DNA of 64,000 nt. Source: JAEMQF01 sp963791595 (GTDB lineage Bacteria > Pseudomonadota > Gammaproteobacteria > Burkholderiales > Burkholderiaceae_C). The translations under genes and the position numbers were made by a program. The stretch spans positions 62,001 through 126,000 of the forward strand of contig CAWBTF010000002.1 in the NCBI GenBank assembly GCA_963791595.1, given 5' to 3'. Below, in pieces: positions 27,121 to 36,312 of the stretch. The notes under the pieces were generated by a model. The model worked only from the letters and a program-made list of their open reading frames with translations, was not told the origin of the DNA and did not search any database. The number at the start of each line of letters is the position of its first letter. The stretch's first letter is position 1.

Positions 27121-28035
27121 TCACATCTTCTCGCGCTTGAAGCCGAACAGGCCGGAGGGAAAGAACCACAGCGTGAGCAGCAGGAACGAGTACGACACCA
27201 AGGCCTTCCAGCCGTCGGAGAAATATTGCGTTGCCACCGACTCGGACACGCCGAGGATCAGCGCGCACGCCACCGCGCCGGGAATGCTGGACAGGCCGCC
27301 CATCACCATCGCGACGAATGCCTTGACGCCGGGCTCGAAGCCCATCTGCGGGAAGATGGCGCCCTGGTACAGGCCGACCATGATGCCGGCGATCGCGCCG
27401 AGCATCGAGCCGACGACGAAGGTGGCGATGATGGTTCGGTCGGTGTCGATGCCGACGAACTGCGCGCCCAACACGTTGTTCGAGACGGCGCGAATCGACA
27501 GCCCGATGCGGGTGCGGTACAGGATGAGCTGCAAGGCCACCAGCATCGCCAGCGACAGGCCGAAGATGATCAGGTTGCCGTCGGTGATCGTCACCGGGCC
27601 GAGCTGGATCGGCGTTTGCAGCAGGTACTTCTGGTCGATCGTCTGCATCTCGCCTGAGAGCGTGAGCTCGAGCGTTTCACGCACGACGATCGAGACGGCG
27701 AGCGACGACAGCAGCGTCGCCTCGCGCATCGCCTTGGACTTGAGCGTCGCCTCGTCGCGAAAGCGGCGAAACGGCTTGAACGCGATGCGTTCGAGCACGT
27801 AGCCGGTGAAGCCGCCCGAGAACAGCACCAGCACCAGCAGCAGCCACAGCGGCGGCTTCAGCGACGTGATCAGCAACAGGCCGGCAAACGCGCCAAGCGA
27901 GTAGACCTCGCCATGCGCGAAGTTCACGACGTTGAGAACGCCGAAGATCAGCGTGAAGCCGATCGCCATCAAGGCGTAGACCAGGCCGATCGACAGGCCG
28001 TTCACCACCTGCTGCAGCAGGACCGCGCCGTCCAT
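27121..28035 (-). CDS. livH: Branched-chain amino acid ABC transporter permease LivH (second operon)
   Basis: 304 residues. The N-terminus MDGAVLLQQVVNGLSIGLVY is followed by the signature FGVLNVVNFAHGEVYSLGAF, fully canonical. The loop AVSNNVLGAQFVGIDTD (~residue 190) is the ATPase-contact region. It ends FPSGLFGFKREKM. With LivM it forms the second transporter's channel. Seventy bases separate it from livK. Confidence 0.94.
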   Translation of the reverse strand: MDGAVLLQQVVNGLSIGLVYALMAIGFTLIFGVLNVVNFAHGEVYSLGAFAGLLLITSLKPPLWLLLVLVLFSGGFTGYVLERIAFKPFRRFRDEATLKSKAMREATLLSSLAVSIVVRETLELTLSGEMQTIDQKYLLQTPIQLGPVTITDGNLIIFGLSLAMLVALQLILYRTRIGLSIRAVSNNVLGAQFVGIDTDRTIIATFVVGSMLGAIAGIMVGLYQGAIFPQMGFEPGVKAFVAMVMGGLSSIPGAVACALILGVSESVATQYFSDGWKALVSYSFLLLTLWFFPSGLFGFKREKM

Positions 28036-28105
28036 GAAGTTCCCTGAGTCGCGATCCGCAGCCGGGCCTAGCGCTTGCGCTGAAGCGCTCGCGCGGCGGG
28101 CCGGT

Positions 28106-29218
28106 TCATTTCACGAGCACGAACTTCCCGGCCGTGATTTGCAGCCTTGCCAAGTGTTTGTCGGGTTCGCGCGTGACCTTGTCGAACGTGGTCTCGCCCG
28201 TCACGCCGGGGTAGTTGGCGGTGGCCGCGAGCGCGTCGCGCACTTGCGCGCGGGTGGCGTTGGGGCCGGCGCGCTTCAGCGCTTCGATCATGATGCCCAC
28301 GGCGTCGTAGGCCTGCGCTGCGAACATGTTCGGTTCGCCGTTGTAGCGCTTCTTGTATTCGGCGACGAAGTCCTGCACGTTCTTCGACGGGTGATCGACC
28401 ATGAAGGCGGTGGACATGCGAACGCCGTCGGCCGCCGGGCCGGCGAGCTCGATCAGCTTGGGCGCGTAGAACGGGCCCGACGCGTAGAGCTTGGCGGTGA
28501 TGTTGAGCTGCTTGGCCTGTTGCAGGATCAGCGCGCCTTCTTCATAGAACATCGCGAAGTAGATCGCCTCGGGCTTGCCCTGGGCAACCTTGGTCAGGAT
28601 GGCCTTGAAGTCGCGCGCGCCCGGGTTGAACAGCTCGAAGCCCGTGACCGTGCCGCCCATCTTCTCGAAGGCCTTGCGGAATTCGCCGGTGGCCGACATG
28701 CCCCAGTCGTTTTGCAGGCCGATCACGGCCACGCTGTTGATGCCCGACTCGCGCACCCACTTGGCCATGAACGGCCCTTCCTGGGCCTGCGTGACGACAT
28801 TGCGGAACTGCCAGGTCGAGACCTTCAGAAAGTCGGGGTGCGACGCGGTTTGCGACAACTGCGCCATGCCTTCCTTGCCGTACACCTCGCCCGCTGCCAT
28901 CGACGGGCCGCTCGCAAAGTCGCCGAGCACCGCGACGATGCGCTTGTCGTCGACGAACTTGCGCGCGATGTTCACCGCCTCTTTCGGATCGGACTTGGAA
29001 TCTTCGTACAGCAGTTGCAGCTTGCGCCCGCCGATGCCGCCGGCGGCGTTGAGCCGCTCGACTTGAATGTTGGCCGAGTTGCGGAACATTTCGCCGTACT
29101 GCGACTGCGAGCCCGTGAGCGGCAGCTGGTAGCCCACATAGAGGTCTTGCGCGGCGGCCGGCGCGGCGCCGAACACGAAGGCGCAAGCGGCCCACAAGGC
29201 TGAAAAGCGTGACGACAT
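28106..29218 (-). CDS. livK: ABC transporter substrate-binding protein (second liv operon)
   Basis: 370 residues. The signal peptide MSSRFSALWAACAFVFGAAP ends AAAQ, and the mature protein opens DLYVGYQLPLTGSQSQYGEM. Typical NAAGGIGGRKLQLLYEDSKS follows. The binding-protein fold is type I (ligand-binding-6 like). It is the first gene of the livK-H-M-G-F operon, transcribed from the region with the 26 bp palindrome at 29256. Ligand specificity cannot be read from the sequence. It shares only general similarity with the LivK at 4919, so the two systems probably differ in substrate. Confidence 0.92.
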   Translation of the reverse strand: MSSRFSALWAACAFVFGAAPAAAQDLYVGYQLPLTGSQSQYGEMFRNSANIQVERLNAAGGIGGRKLQLLYEDSKSDPKEAVNIARKFVDDKRIVAVLGDFASGPSMAAGEVYGKEGMAQLSQTASHPDFLKVSTWQFRNVVTQAQEGPFMAKWVRESGINSVAVIGLQNDWGMSATGEFRKAFEKMGGTVTGFELFNPGARDFKAILTKVAQGKPEAIYFAMFYEEGALILQQAKQLNITAKLYASGPFYAPKLIELAGPAADGVRMSTAFMVDHPSKNVQDFVAEYKKRYNGEPNMFAAQAYDAVGIMIEALKRAGPNATRAQVRDALAATANYPGVTGETTFDKVTREPDKHLARLQITAGKFVLVK

Positions 29219-29255
29219 GGGGCCTCCCGAAGGGCTGAGCGAGGGTGATCGAGCG

Positions 29256-29281
29256 AATTCATTCTATCGATACAATGAATT
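29256..29281. promoter_or_regulatory. 26 bp palindrome, candidate operator between divergent genes
   Basis: AATTCATT (29256-29263) pairs with AATGAATT (29274-29281), and the centre TATCGATA (29265-29272) is also a palindrome; only the two single bases between them fail to pair. It is an AT-rich island in GC-rich DNA, placed between divergent livK (start 29218) and the glyoxalase-like gene (start 29354). This is what a dimeric repressor site would look like. The regulator is not encoded nearby. Confidence 0.6.
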
Positions 29282-29353
29282 TCGACAGCGAAGAGAATGG
29301 GCCTTCGCGACTATCGTTTGCCCGGGTGCGATCGAACCCCGCAGGAGTGCGCC

Positions 29354-29977
29354 GTGTCCCTCAGACTCGATCATTTCATCTACGCCGGCCGCGATCTCGA
29401 CTCGATGATCGCGGCGTTCGCGGGCCTCACCGGCACCACGCCGGCCAAGGGCGGCCGCCACCCGGGCCTGGGCACGATGAACGCGCTCGCGTCACTCGGC
29501 GCCGACGTGTACTTCGAGCTGCTCGCGGTGGACCCGAGCCAGAGCCAGGAAGGCAACATGGGCGGTCGCATCGCGGCGCTGGCCTATCCGCGCCTGTTCG
29601 CCTACATGCTCAAGGGCCGCGAACTCGAGACCGTGCGCCAGGCGATGCTCGAACACGGCATCACGGCGGATCTGTTCGACGCTTCGCGCAACACGCTCGA
29701 CGGCAAGACGCTGCGTTGGCGGCTGCTCGTGCCGCACGACAACCCCTTGGGCGACTTCGTTCCGAAGTGCATCGACTGGCTCGACTCGGTGCACCCGGCC
29801 ACCACGTCGGTGCCCGGCTGCACCTTCGAGTCCTTCGAGATGGGGCATCCGCAGGCCGAACGGCTGCGCTCGCTGCTCGCCGCGCTCGGCGCCAACCTGT
29901 CGGTCGAGGTTGCCGATCGGCCCTATTTCAGGCTGCGCATTCGCACGCCGAAGGGGCCGCTCGTGCTCACGGGCTGA
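29354..29977 (+). CDS. Glyoxalase/bleomycin-type (VOC) domain protein
   Basis: 207 residues from a GTG with AGGAG six bases upstream (an earlier ATG at 29297 lacks a ribosome site). The opening SLRLDHFIYAGRDLDSMIAA and LGTMNALASLGADVYFELL match the glyoxalase-like-3 group of the VOC superfamily; the His in LDHF and Glu in YFELL are likely metal ligands. The function within this broad group is unknown. Its end overlaps the end of the FAD dehydrogenase gene on the opposite strand by 11 bases. Divergent from livK, so possibly co-regulated through the shared palindrome. Confidence 0.8.
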   Translation: MSLRLDHFIYAGRDLDSMIAAFAGLTGTTPAKGGRHPGLGTMNALASLGADVYFELLAVDPSQSQEGNMGGRIAALAYPRLFAYMLKGRELETVRQAMLEHGITADLFDASRNTLDGKTLRWRLLVPHDNPLGDFVPKCIDWLDSVHPATTSVPGCTFESFEMGHPQAERLRSLLAALGANLSVEVADRPYFRLRIRTPKGPLVLTG

Positions 29978-31609
29978 GCGGTCGAGAGTTTTCGAGGGCC
30001 GTGCGCGCGCAGATGTAGCCCCAGGTCAGGCACGGCCCGAGCGTCGTTCCGGCGCCCACGGCTTTCGAGCCGAACGGATTGGCCATCGCGTTGCCCGCGC
30101 AGTACAGGCCCTCGATGACGCTGCCGTCGGCGCGCAGCACACGCCCCGATGCATCGGTTCTCGGCCCGCCTTTGGTGCCCAGAAAACTCGGCGGGAACGG
30201 GAACGCGTAGAACGGCGCCTTCTCGATCGAGCCGAGGCATGAATTCGGGCCGTGGCGCGGGTCGCCGCTGCGCCCCGGGTCCCAGCCGAAACCGCCGCGG
30301 CCGAAGTCGTCGTCGCGCCCGGCGTGCGCGAAGCGCGTCATGCGAGCCGCTTCGTCCTTGAGCCCGGCGGCGTCGATCCCGGTTTTCGCGGCCAGCGCCT
30401 GGAGCGATTCGGCCTGCACCAGTTCCTCCGGCCCGGCATGGAAGTGTCGCGGGGGCTGCTGCGCGGCAAGGCGTGGGCATAGCGGCGCGCGTACTGCGCG
30501 TCGTAGATGCGCCAGGCGGGGTGGTGCACGCGTTCGCCGGTGGCCGGGTCGCGCTGTTCCAACCCGAGCCCGACGTTCATCTGCAGTTCGTTGACGAAGC
30601 GCCTGCCGCGAGAGTTGACGATCATGCTGTGCGGCAACGTGTAGTCGGCCGCCGGCACCGCATGCGGCTTGCCCAGGTAGGGTACGGGGCGGGTGCCCAT
30701 CGTCAGCGCCTGATCCATGTGCGCGAGTTGTGCTCCCACCGCGAGCGCCATCTTCAAGCCGTCTCCGGTATTGCAGTCGGGGCTGGCGGTCCAGCGGCGC
30801 GGGCCGGGGTGGTGGCGTGCCATCAACGCCTCGTCCCACTCGAAGCCGCCGGTGGCGATCACCACGCCCAGGCGCGTGCTTTGGGTTTCGCCGTTCTCGA
30901 AGCGCACGCCGGCGACGCGGCCGTCTCGTTGCATCAATTCCATCGCTCGCAACCCGGTGCGCACCGTGCAGGCCTGCTCCAGGCAGCCCGCGAGCAGCCC
31001 GCCCACCAGCGCCTGCCCCATGGCGCGCTGGCCGGTCGCGAGGCGCCACAGCAGCCGCGGCCCGAACCGCGTGATCGCCTGCCGGGGGTTGGCGAACAGG
31101 TGCGTGTCGGTGACTTCGTGGTAGGCGAGCAGGTAGGGCATCGCCGACGGACGCACGCGCTGCGCCCACGCGCCGAGGCGGGCGAAACGGAAGGGTTGCG
31201 GCGAGACGTTGCGCCCGCGCCGCAGCGCGCCCGGCGCTTCCAGGTAGGGGTCGGGCTCGCCGCCGATGTGCAGGCGCAGCGGGCAGTGGCTTTCGATGAA
31301 GCGCAGCATCGGCGGGCCGGCTTCGACGAAGGCCTGCCAGTGGAGATCTTCGCTCGCCGCCCAGCCGGGCGGGGCCACGGCGCGGATATAGCGCAGCGCT
31401 TCTTGCGGGCTGTCGCTCGCACCGAGTTGTGCCATGTGGTGGTTGCACGGAATCCAGATGCAGCCGCCCGACATCGCCGTCGTTCCGCCGATCCATTCGG
31501 ATTTCTCGGCGAGCAGCACGCGGCGCCCCTGAGCGGCCGCGAACAGCGCGGCGCTGAGCCCGGCGGCGCCTGAGCCGAGCACGATCAGGTCGGTGTCGAA
31601 CTCACTCAT
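29967..31609 (-). CDS. FAD-binding dehydrogenase, KstD/fumarate-reductase-like (frameshift near 30450)
   Basis: The N-terminus DTDLIVLGSGAAGLSAALFA binds FAD, followed by EKSEWIGGTTAMSGGCIWIP, typical of 3-ketosteroid dehydrogenase-like and fumarate-reductase-like flavoproteins. The reading frame breaks around 30445-30460, where it turns into arginine-rich nonsense. The correct continuation HFHAGPEELVQAESLQALA lies one frame over and runs through GLYCAGNAMANPFG to the FAD C-terminal motif GAGTTLGPCLTWGYI. Restored length is about 547 residues, normal for the family. The substrate is unknown. It converges with the VOC gene. Confidence 0.82.
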
Positions 31610-31777
31610 CGGTCAAGGCCGGCATGCGCAGCCGGTCGCGCCCGAAGAGCAAGGATCTTTCGATCGGGGTCATTGTGAGGGCCGGCGTGCAGGGTTGCGG
31701 TCACGCAGCATACCGGGCCGGATTCGCGCCTCCTCGCGAACGAGCGCAGACTCCAACATACAAACCCACCTCATTCG

Positions 31778-33001
31778 ATGACCGCACCCGCAAGCACCCC
31801 CGGAAAACTGACCGGCGCCGAACTGGCCGGTGACCGGGGCGATTTCGACCAGGCGCAAGCGCTGCTCGGGCGCTGCGCGATCTTCAGGCGCTGCGGCGCC
31901 GACGACCTGGCGCTGCTCGCCGCGGTGGCGCGATTTGTCGACCATCCCGCCGGAAGCGACATCGTGCGCGAAGGCGAACCGGCGGGCGACATGATGATCG
32001 TCGCCAGCGGTCAGGCCCAGGTGCTCAAGCTCGGGTCCGCGGGCGAACAGCACGAGATCAACCGCCTGGAGGCGGGTGACAGCTTCGGGGAGATGGCGCT
32101 GTTCGACCGCGTGCCGCGCTCCGCCACGGTGCGCTGCGTCGGCCCGGTGCGCACGCTGGTGCTGCCGCTGGCCGACATCGTGGAGCAAGCCGAGCTGCGG
32201 CCCTCGCTGGTGCCGGTGCTGGTGGACATCGGCGCGCTGGTCGCCGAGCGTCTGCGCTTGTCGAGCAACAACGCGGTCGCCGCCGCCGAGCGCGCGCTGA
32301 CCGAGGAGCGCACGCGCGCGGTGATGGGCCGCTTCACGCTGCTGCTGATCTTCGCCTACTCGCTCTACACCTGGGTGCTGGGCACGGCGATGCAGGCGAA
32401 GGCCGCACTCGGCCGCAGCGAGTTCATCACCGTGCCCGCGGTCCTGATCTGCGTGGCGATTTTGTTCGTGTTCGTGCGCGTTTCGGGCTACCCGGCCAGC
32501 TTCTTCGGCGTGACCACCAAGCATGCGCTACGCCACATCGGCGAGGCGGTTCTGCTGACGCTGCCGCTGATCTTGCTGACGCTGGTTCTCAAACTCGCGC
32601 TGATCGCCTGGGTGCCGGCGATGCAGGGCATGCGGCTGTTCGACATGTTCGCGCCGGCCTCAGCTGCGGCGCCCGCGAGCGGCTTCAATCCCTGGCTGGC
32701 CTTGGCCTACGTGGTGTTCGCGCCGTTCCAGGAATTGATCTACCGCGGCGGCGTGCAGGGCGCGCTGTCGCACTTTCTGACCGGCCGCTGGCGCGACTGG
32801 ATGGCGATCGTCGGCGCGAACGTCATCTTTTCGGCCGCGCACCTGTACGTGTCGCCCGGACTGGCCGTGGTGGCGTTCGCCGCCGGGCTGTTCTGGGGTT
32901 GGCTCTATGCGCGCCAGCGCGGCCTGGCGGGCGTGTCGGTGTCGCATGTGTTGCTGGGCTTCTGGGCGTTCGAGGTGGTGGGGCTCGGCGTGCTGGAGTG
33001 A
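31778..33001 (+). CDS. Cyclic-nucleotide-binding domain fused to a CPBP-type membrane protein
   Basis: 407 residues. Residues ~30-150 form a CRP-like cyclic-nucleotide domain with the phosphate cassette FGEMALFDRVPRSATVRC. A helical linker and about seven membrane segments follow. The C-terminal part has the pattern of CPBP (CAAX/Abi) intramembrane proteases: FQELIYRGGVQGAL, then IFSAAHLYVS, then VSHVLLGF. The usual first motif Glu-Glu-x-x-x-Arg has become Gln-Glu-x-x-x-Arg, and the third motif lacks the usual Asn/Asp after His, so catalysis is uncertain. It may be a nucleotide-controlled membrane protein. Divergent from the FAD dehydrogenase. Confidence 0.8.
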   Translation: MTAPASTPGKLTGAELAGDRGDFDQAQALLGRCAIFRRCGADDLALLAAVARFVDHPAGSDIVREGEPAGDMMIVASGQAQVLKLGSAGEQHEINRLEAGDSFGEMALFDRVPRSATVRCVGPVRTLVLPLADIVEQAELRPSLVPVLVDIGALVAERLRLSSNNAVAAAERALTEERTRAVMGRFTLLLIFAYSLYTWVLGTAMQAKAALGRSEFITVPAVLICVAILFVFVRVSGYPASFFGVTTKHALRHIGEAVLLTLPLILLTLVLKLALIAWVPAMQGMRLFDMFAPASAAAPASGFNPWLALAYVVFAPFQELIYRGGVQGALSHFLTGRWRDWMAIVGANVIFSAAHLYVSPGLAVVAFAAGLFWGWLYARQRGLAGVSVSHVLLGFWAFEVVGLGVLE

Positions 33002-33014
33002 AACTCAGCTGAAC

Positions 33015-33606
33015 TCAGCGGCTCTCGAACCGATCGGCACGCCGCCCGCGCATGCCGGCGTAGAAGCGCTTGATCTGCGCCATGTCGGCATCAACGTTTC
33101 CGGTGGGCGTGAACTGCGGCCCCAGGCCGGCGACCTTGCGCCCGTAGTCCAGGTAGGCCAGCACGATCGGCACCTTCGCCTGCTGGGCGATGAAGTAGAA
33201 CCCGGTGCGCCAGTGCCGCGTTTTGTCGCGCGTGCCTTCGGGCGACAGAACCAGCTGCAGTGGTGGGTCCGCGGCGCACGAGCGCGGCGGCCGACGCGGC
33301 CACGGCGTTGCCGCCGGCATCGCGGTTCACGGCAATGCCGCCCAGCCAGCGCATCACCGGACCGAACGGCCAGCGGAACAAGGTGTGTTTGCCCATCCAA
33401 TAGATGTTCATGCGCAGCGCGAAGGCACACATCAGCGTGTAAGGAAGGTCCCAGCCGCTCGTGTGCGGCGCAGCGATCACGACGCATTTGGGTGTGTTCG
33501 GCGGCAGCGCGCCGAGCAATTTCCAACCTGCAAGGCGCAGGATCACGAGCGACACGCCACGCAGCGCGCTGTTGACGACGGGCGTGCTGAAGATCGTGCG
33601 CTGCAT
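33015..33606 (-). CDS. 1-acyl-glycerol-3-phosphate acyltransferase-like protein (frameshift near 33270)
   Basis: Starts MQRTIFSTPVVNSALRG. The acyltransferase motif I is CVVIAAPHTSGWDLPY (here HTSGWD rather than HxxxxD strictly: His and Asp five apart), and LSPEGTRDKTRHWRTGFYFIA is the second motif. The frame breaks at 33266-33275 between these motifs; one base must be changed to join VNRDAGGNAVAASAAALVRR to DPPLQLVLSPEG. Restored length about 197 residues. This looks like the short PlsC-like group that acts on lipid precursors at the inner membrane. It sits just downstream of the GFA-family gene, same strand. Confidence 0.78.
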
Positions 33607-33653
33607 CGGCGCTCTGGTGGCAATGCGGGGGTCGTCCGAAGCGAGTCGGCGTG

Positions 33654-34142
33654 TCACGCCTGGCGAGTTGCGGCGACTCCCGGAACCACCGAATCGCCGT
33701 AGCTCGCCTTCCAGCGTTCCATGATCTTGGCGTGTTCGTCGATGCGCTCTTCCGGCAGGCCGTCGGGGGTGTGCCAGGAGGCGATGCGCGACTCGACGCC
33801 GAAGTGCGTGGTCGGCTTGATCGCACCGGGGTCGTCGAGGCTGCCGATCGAGACGTCCATGCGCTCGGAATCGAAGTACTCGAACGTCAACGGCGTGCCG
33901 CAGCGGTTGCAGAAGCCGCGCCGCGCGATCTTCGACGATGCGTAGTACGTCGGCGCCGCACCGATCCAGCGCAGTTCGTCCTTGCGCAGGTTCAGAAACG
34001 CCGCGCGCGTATTGCCGAACGCGAGCTGGCACATGCGGCAGTGGCAGTAGTAGCCCTCGGGTTTGTCGGGGCGCACTTCGTAGCGCACGGCGCCGCACAG
34101 GCAGCCGCCGCTTCGGGTGGGGGTGGAAACTGGCGCGGTCAT
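33654..34142 (-). CDS. GFA-family (CENP-V/glutathione-dependent formaldehyde-activating-like) protein
   Basis: 162 residues. The start MTAPVSTPTRSG has a good GGAGGTGA ribosome site. It shows the zinc-binding pattern of this family: GGCLCGAVRYEV (first Cys pair), YYCHCRMCQ (second and third), and RGFCNRCGTPL (last pair). Zinc-bound cysteines are all present. Most members of the family have no known reaction, and the name is not evidence for formaldehyde activation. It precedes the acyltransferase gene on the same strand with 47 bases between. Confidence 0.88.
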   Translation of the reverse strand: MTAPVSTPTRSGGCLCGAVRYEVRPDKPEGYYCHCRMCQLAFGNTRAAFLNLRKDELRWIGAAPTYYASSKIARRGFCNRCGTPLTFEYFDSERMDVSIGSLDDPGAIKPTTHFGVESRIASWHTPDGLPEERIDEHAKIMERWKASYGDSVVPGVAATRQA

Positions 34143-34365
34143 GGTCACCTCCGAGGGAATCGCGATGTCGCGAAACGGTAGCGCGACCACGCTTGCCGCG
34201 CAAGCGGTCGCTGGCGCGGTGTGGAAGATCATCTCACCAGCTACGATCGCTTCCGCCGCGACGCGATCCTCTGGTTGCGCTGCGCCGACGGCGCGTTCGA
34301 CAGCTGCTTGGCCATCCACCTCAACCGCAAGGCGCTGTCACGAACCGCGCGCCAGGAGCGACATC

Positions 34366-34775
34366 ATGCTGAAGAAAGAAGTCGAGCGCGGACCGGGCGG
34401 CGCCGTGATCATCATGGATTCGATCACCAAGGTCGCGCCTGCCGACAAGGGCGCGATCGTGGTCTGCGCGTCGCACGGCGGTACGAGCTCGGGCGAGTTC
34501 GCGCTCGAGGTGCCGCTCAAGCTCGTGATCTTCAACGACGCCGGTGTGGGAAAAGACGATGCCGGCATCGCCGCGCTCGCCATGCTGCAACAGCGCGGCG
34601 TGGCCGGCGGTGCGGTCTCCCACACCAGCGCGCGCATCGGCGACTCGCAGGACATGTGGGACCACGGCACGATCTCGCACGTCAACGAGGCCGCGCGCGC
34701 GCTCGGCCTGGCGGTGGGGCAGCCGTTGCGCGAGGCGCTGCGGCGCGTGGCGCTTTGTTCGTCACAATGGGCTGA
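34366..34775 (+). CDS. Conserved-looking hypothetical protein, 3' end unresolved
   Basis: AGGAG lies before the ATG. The protein reads MLKKEVERGPGGAVIIMDSI, then DKGAIVVCASHGGTSSGEFA, VPLKLVIFNDAGVGKDDAG, GGAVSHTSARIGDSQDMWD and ARALGLAVGQPLREALR. Alternating strands and helices, with a Ser-His-Gly-Gly and a Asp-Ala-Gly-x-Gly turn, suggest a small alpha/beta fold. No family is recognised. The frame has no stop for 700 further bases and would run antisense through the next gene, so a base error near 34750 is likely; in another frame a stop falls at 34775. A leader segment at 34198-34365 was not assigned. Confidence 0.55.
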
Positions 34776-34788
34776 CAACGTCCCCTTG

Positions 34789-34879
34789 CGGATAAGGCGA
34801 GGGCCACCGGCAGCTCGGCGTGGGGGAGGCCCGCCCGAGCGGCTCGTGTCGCCGCGCCGCCCAGGCCCCTCGCTATCCG
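34789..34879. terminator. Large GC-rich hairpin between convergent genes, possible bidirectional terminator
   Basis: CGGATAAGGCGAGGGCC (34789-34805) pairs with GGCCCCTCGCTATCCG (34864-34879) with small bulges. It overlaps the last codons of the GDT1-family gene (stop at 34873-34875) and follows the presumed end of the plus-strand gene. No T-tract is present. Confidence 0.4.
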
Positions 34880-35442
34880 ACGCCGCGCACCAGCACGATC
34901 ACGCCCAGCACCGCGAACACCAGCGCGGCGACGCGGTGGACCCACGCCATCGGAATGTGCTGCACGAGCCGCTGGCCGAAGATGACGAGCGGCACGTTGG
35001 CGAGCAGCATGCCGAGCGTGGTGCCGGCGGTGACGAGCCACACCGAGTCGTAGCGCGCGGCGAGCATCACGGTGGCGATCTGCGTCTTGTCGCCCATCTC
35101 GGCGAGGAAGAACGCGACGAGCGTCACGCCGAACACGCCCCAGCGGCCGGGCAGCGCGGCACCGTCTTCATCCGGCTTGTCGGGAACGAGCATCCACGCG
35201 GCCACAGTGAGGAACGAGGCGCCGAGGATCCAGCGCAAGGTCTGCGGATCGAGCAGCGACGTGAGCCACGCGCCGAGCGCGCTGGCTCCGGCGTGGTTGG
35301 CCAGCGTCGCGACAAGAATGCCCAGCGAGATCGGCCACGCGCGGCGATAGCGCGCCGCGAGCAGCAGCGCGAGCAGCTGCGTCTTGTCGCCCATCTCGCC
35401 GAGCAGGACGACGCTGGTGGAGACGCTCAGCGTCTCGAACAT
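34873..35442 (-). CDS. GDT1/UPF0016-family cation transporter (probable manganese exporter)
   Basis: 189 residues, six membrane segments in two similar halves. Each half carries the family motif E-x-G-D-K-T: LLGEMGDKTQLLALLL near residue 14 and LAEMGDKTQIATVML near residue 113. Bacterial members export Mn2+ and human TMEM165 and yeast Gdt1 handle Ca2+/Mn2+. The gene begins 38 bases downstream of an SDR gene end on the same strand, leaving no room for a yybP-ykoY riboswitch, often found before such genes. Confidence 0.9.
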   Translation of the reverse strand: MFETLSVSTSVVLLGEMGDKTQLLALLLAARYRRAWPISLGILVATLANHAGASALGAWLTSLLDPQTLRWILGASFLTVAAWMLVPDKPDEDGAALPGRWGVFGVTLVAFFLAEMGDKTQIATVMLAARYDSVWLVTAGTTLGMLLANVPLVIFGQRLVQHIPMAWVHRVAALVFAVLGVIVLVRGVG

Positions 35443-35479
35443 CGCTGCGGCATCGTGAGTGGGGCGTTCGGCGCCGCGG

Positions 35480-36277
35480 TCAAGACGTGACGGTGTAGTT
35501 CAGCGCCAAACGCCCGCCGTCGACGTAGACGATCTCGCCCGTCATGTAGCTCGACGCGCTGCTCAACAAGAACGCACACACGTCGGCGATCTCGCCCGGC
35601 TCGCCCAGGCGTTGCATGGGCGTGCGGCTCATGATGCGCGCGCGTGCCGCGTCGCTGCCCAGCACCGCCGCTCGCGCGAGCTCAGTGGCGATGGTGCCGG
35701 GTCCGACCGCGTTGACGCGGATGCCATGCTCTGCGAGCCCGATGGCCATCACGCGCGTCAACTGGTTGATGCCGCCCTTGCTGACGTTGTAGCTCGCGAT
35801 GTTGGGAATGGCGAGCACGCTGTTCACCGAGCTCATGTGCACGATCGCGCCGCGTGTGCCGGCGCGTACCATCTCGCGCGCCACCGCCTGCGCGACAAGA
35901 AAGGCGCCCCGCAGATTCACGTTCAACACCGCGTCCCAGTCGGCCTCGGTGATGTCGAGAAAATTCGCGGCCTTGAAGATGCCGGCGTTGTTGATGAGCG
36001 CATCGACCCGGCCGAATTGCACGAGCGTGGCGGCCAGCGCCGCGTCGACATCGGCCTTGCGCGACACGTCGCAGTGGAACGCGGCGGCGCGCCGGCCGCG
36101 CTGGGTGAGCGTTTGCGCGAGCACATTCGCAGCAGTGTCATTCACGTCCCACAGCGCGACTGTCGCACCGTCTTGGGCAAAACGTTCGGCGCACGCCGCG
36201 CCGATGCCTTGCGCGGCGCCGGTGATGACGATCACCTGGTCTTCGAGGTGGAACTGAACGGTGCGTGGGTTGGGCAT
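35480..36277 (-). CDS. SDR-family oxidoreductase
   Basis: 265 residues. It has the classical SDR layout: VITGAAQGIGAACAERF (NAD(P) site), NNAGIF, catalytic HMSSVNSVLAIPNIASYNVSK (Ser, Tyr and Lys in place), and VYVDGGRLA near the end. Start MPNPRTVQF. It follows the MBL-fold hydrolase gene by 35 bases on the same strand, suggesting an operon. Substrate unknown. Confidence 0.9.
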   Translation of the reverse strand: MPNPRTVQFHLEDQVIVITGAAQGIGAACAERFAQDGATVALWDVNDTAANVLAQTLTQRGRRAAAFHCDVSRKADVDAALAATLVQFGRVDALINNAGIFKAANFLDITEADWDAVLNVNLRGAFLVAQAVAREMVRAGTRGAIVHMSSVNSVLAIPNIASYNVSKGGINQLTRVMAIGLAEHGIRVNAVGPGTIATELARAAVLGSDAARARIMSRTPMQRLGEPGEIADVCAFLLSSASSYMTGEIVYVDGGRLALNYTVTS

Positions 36278-36312
36278 GCTGTCTCCGTTGGTCTGCGTTG
36301 GTGTCGAAGGGC

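Noticed and set aside
34780..34880. Manganese (yybP-ykoY) riboswitch near the GDT1-family gene
   Set aside because: The hairpin lies at the 3' end of that gene, not before its start, and only 37 bases separate the start from the upstream gene. The conserved yybP-ykoY core was not seen.
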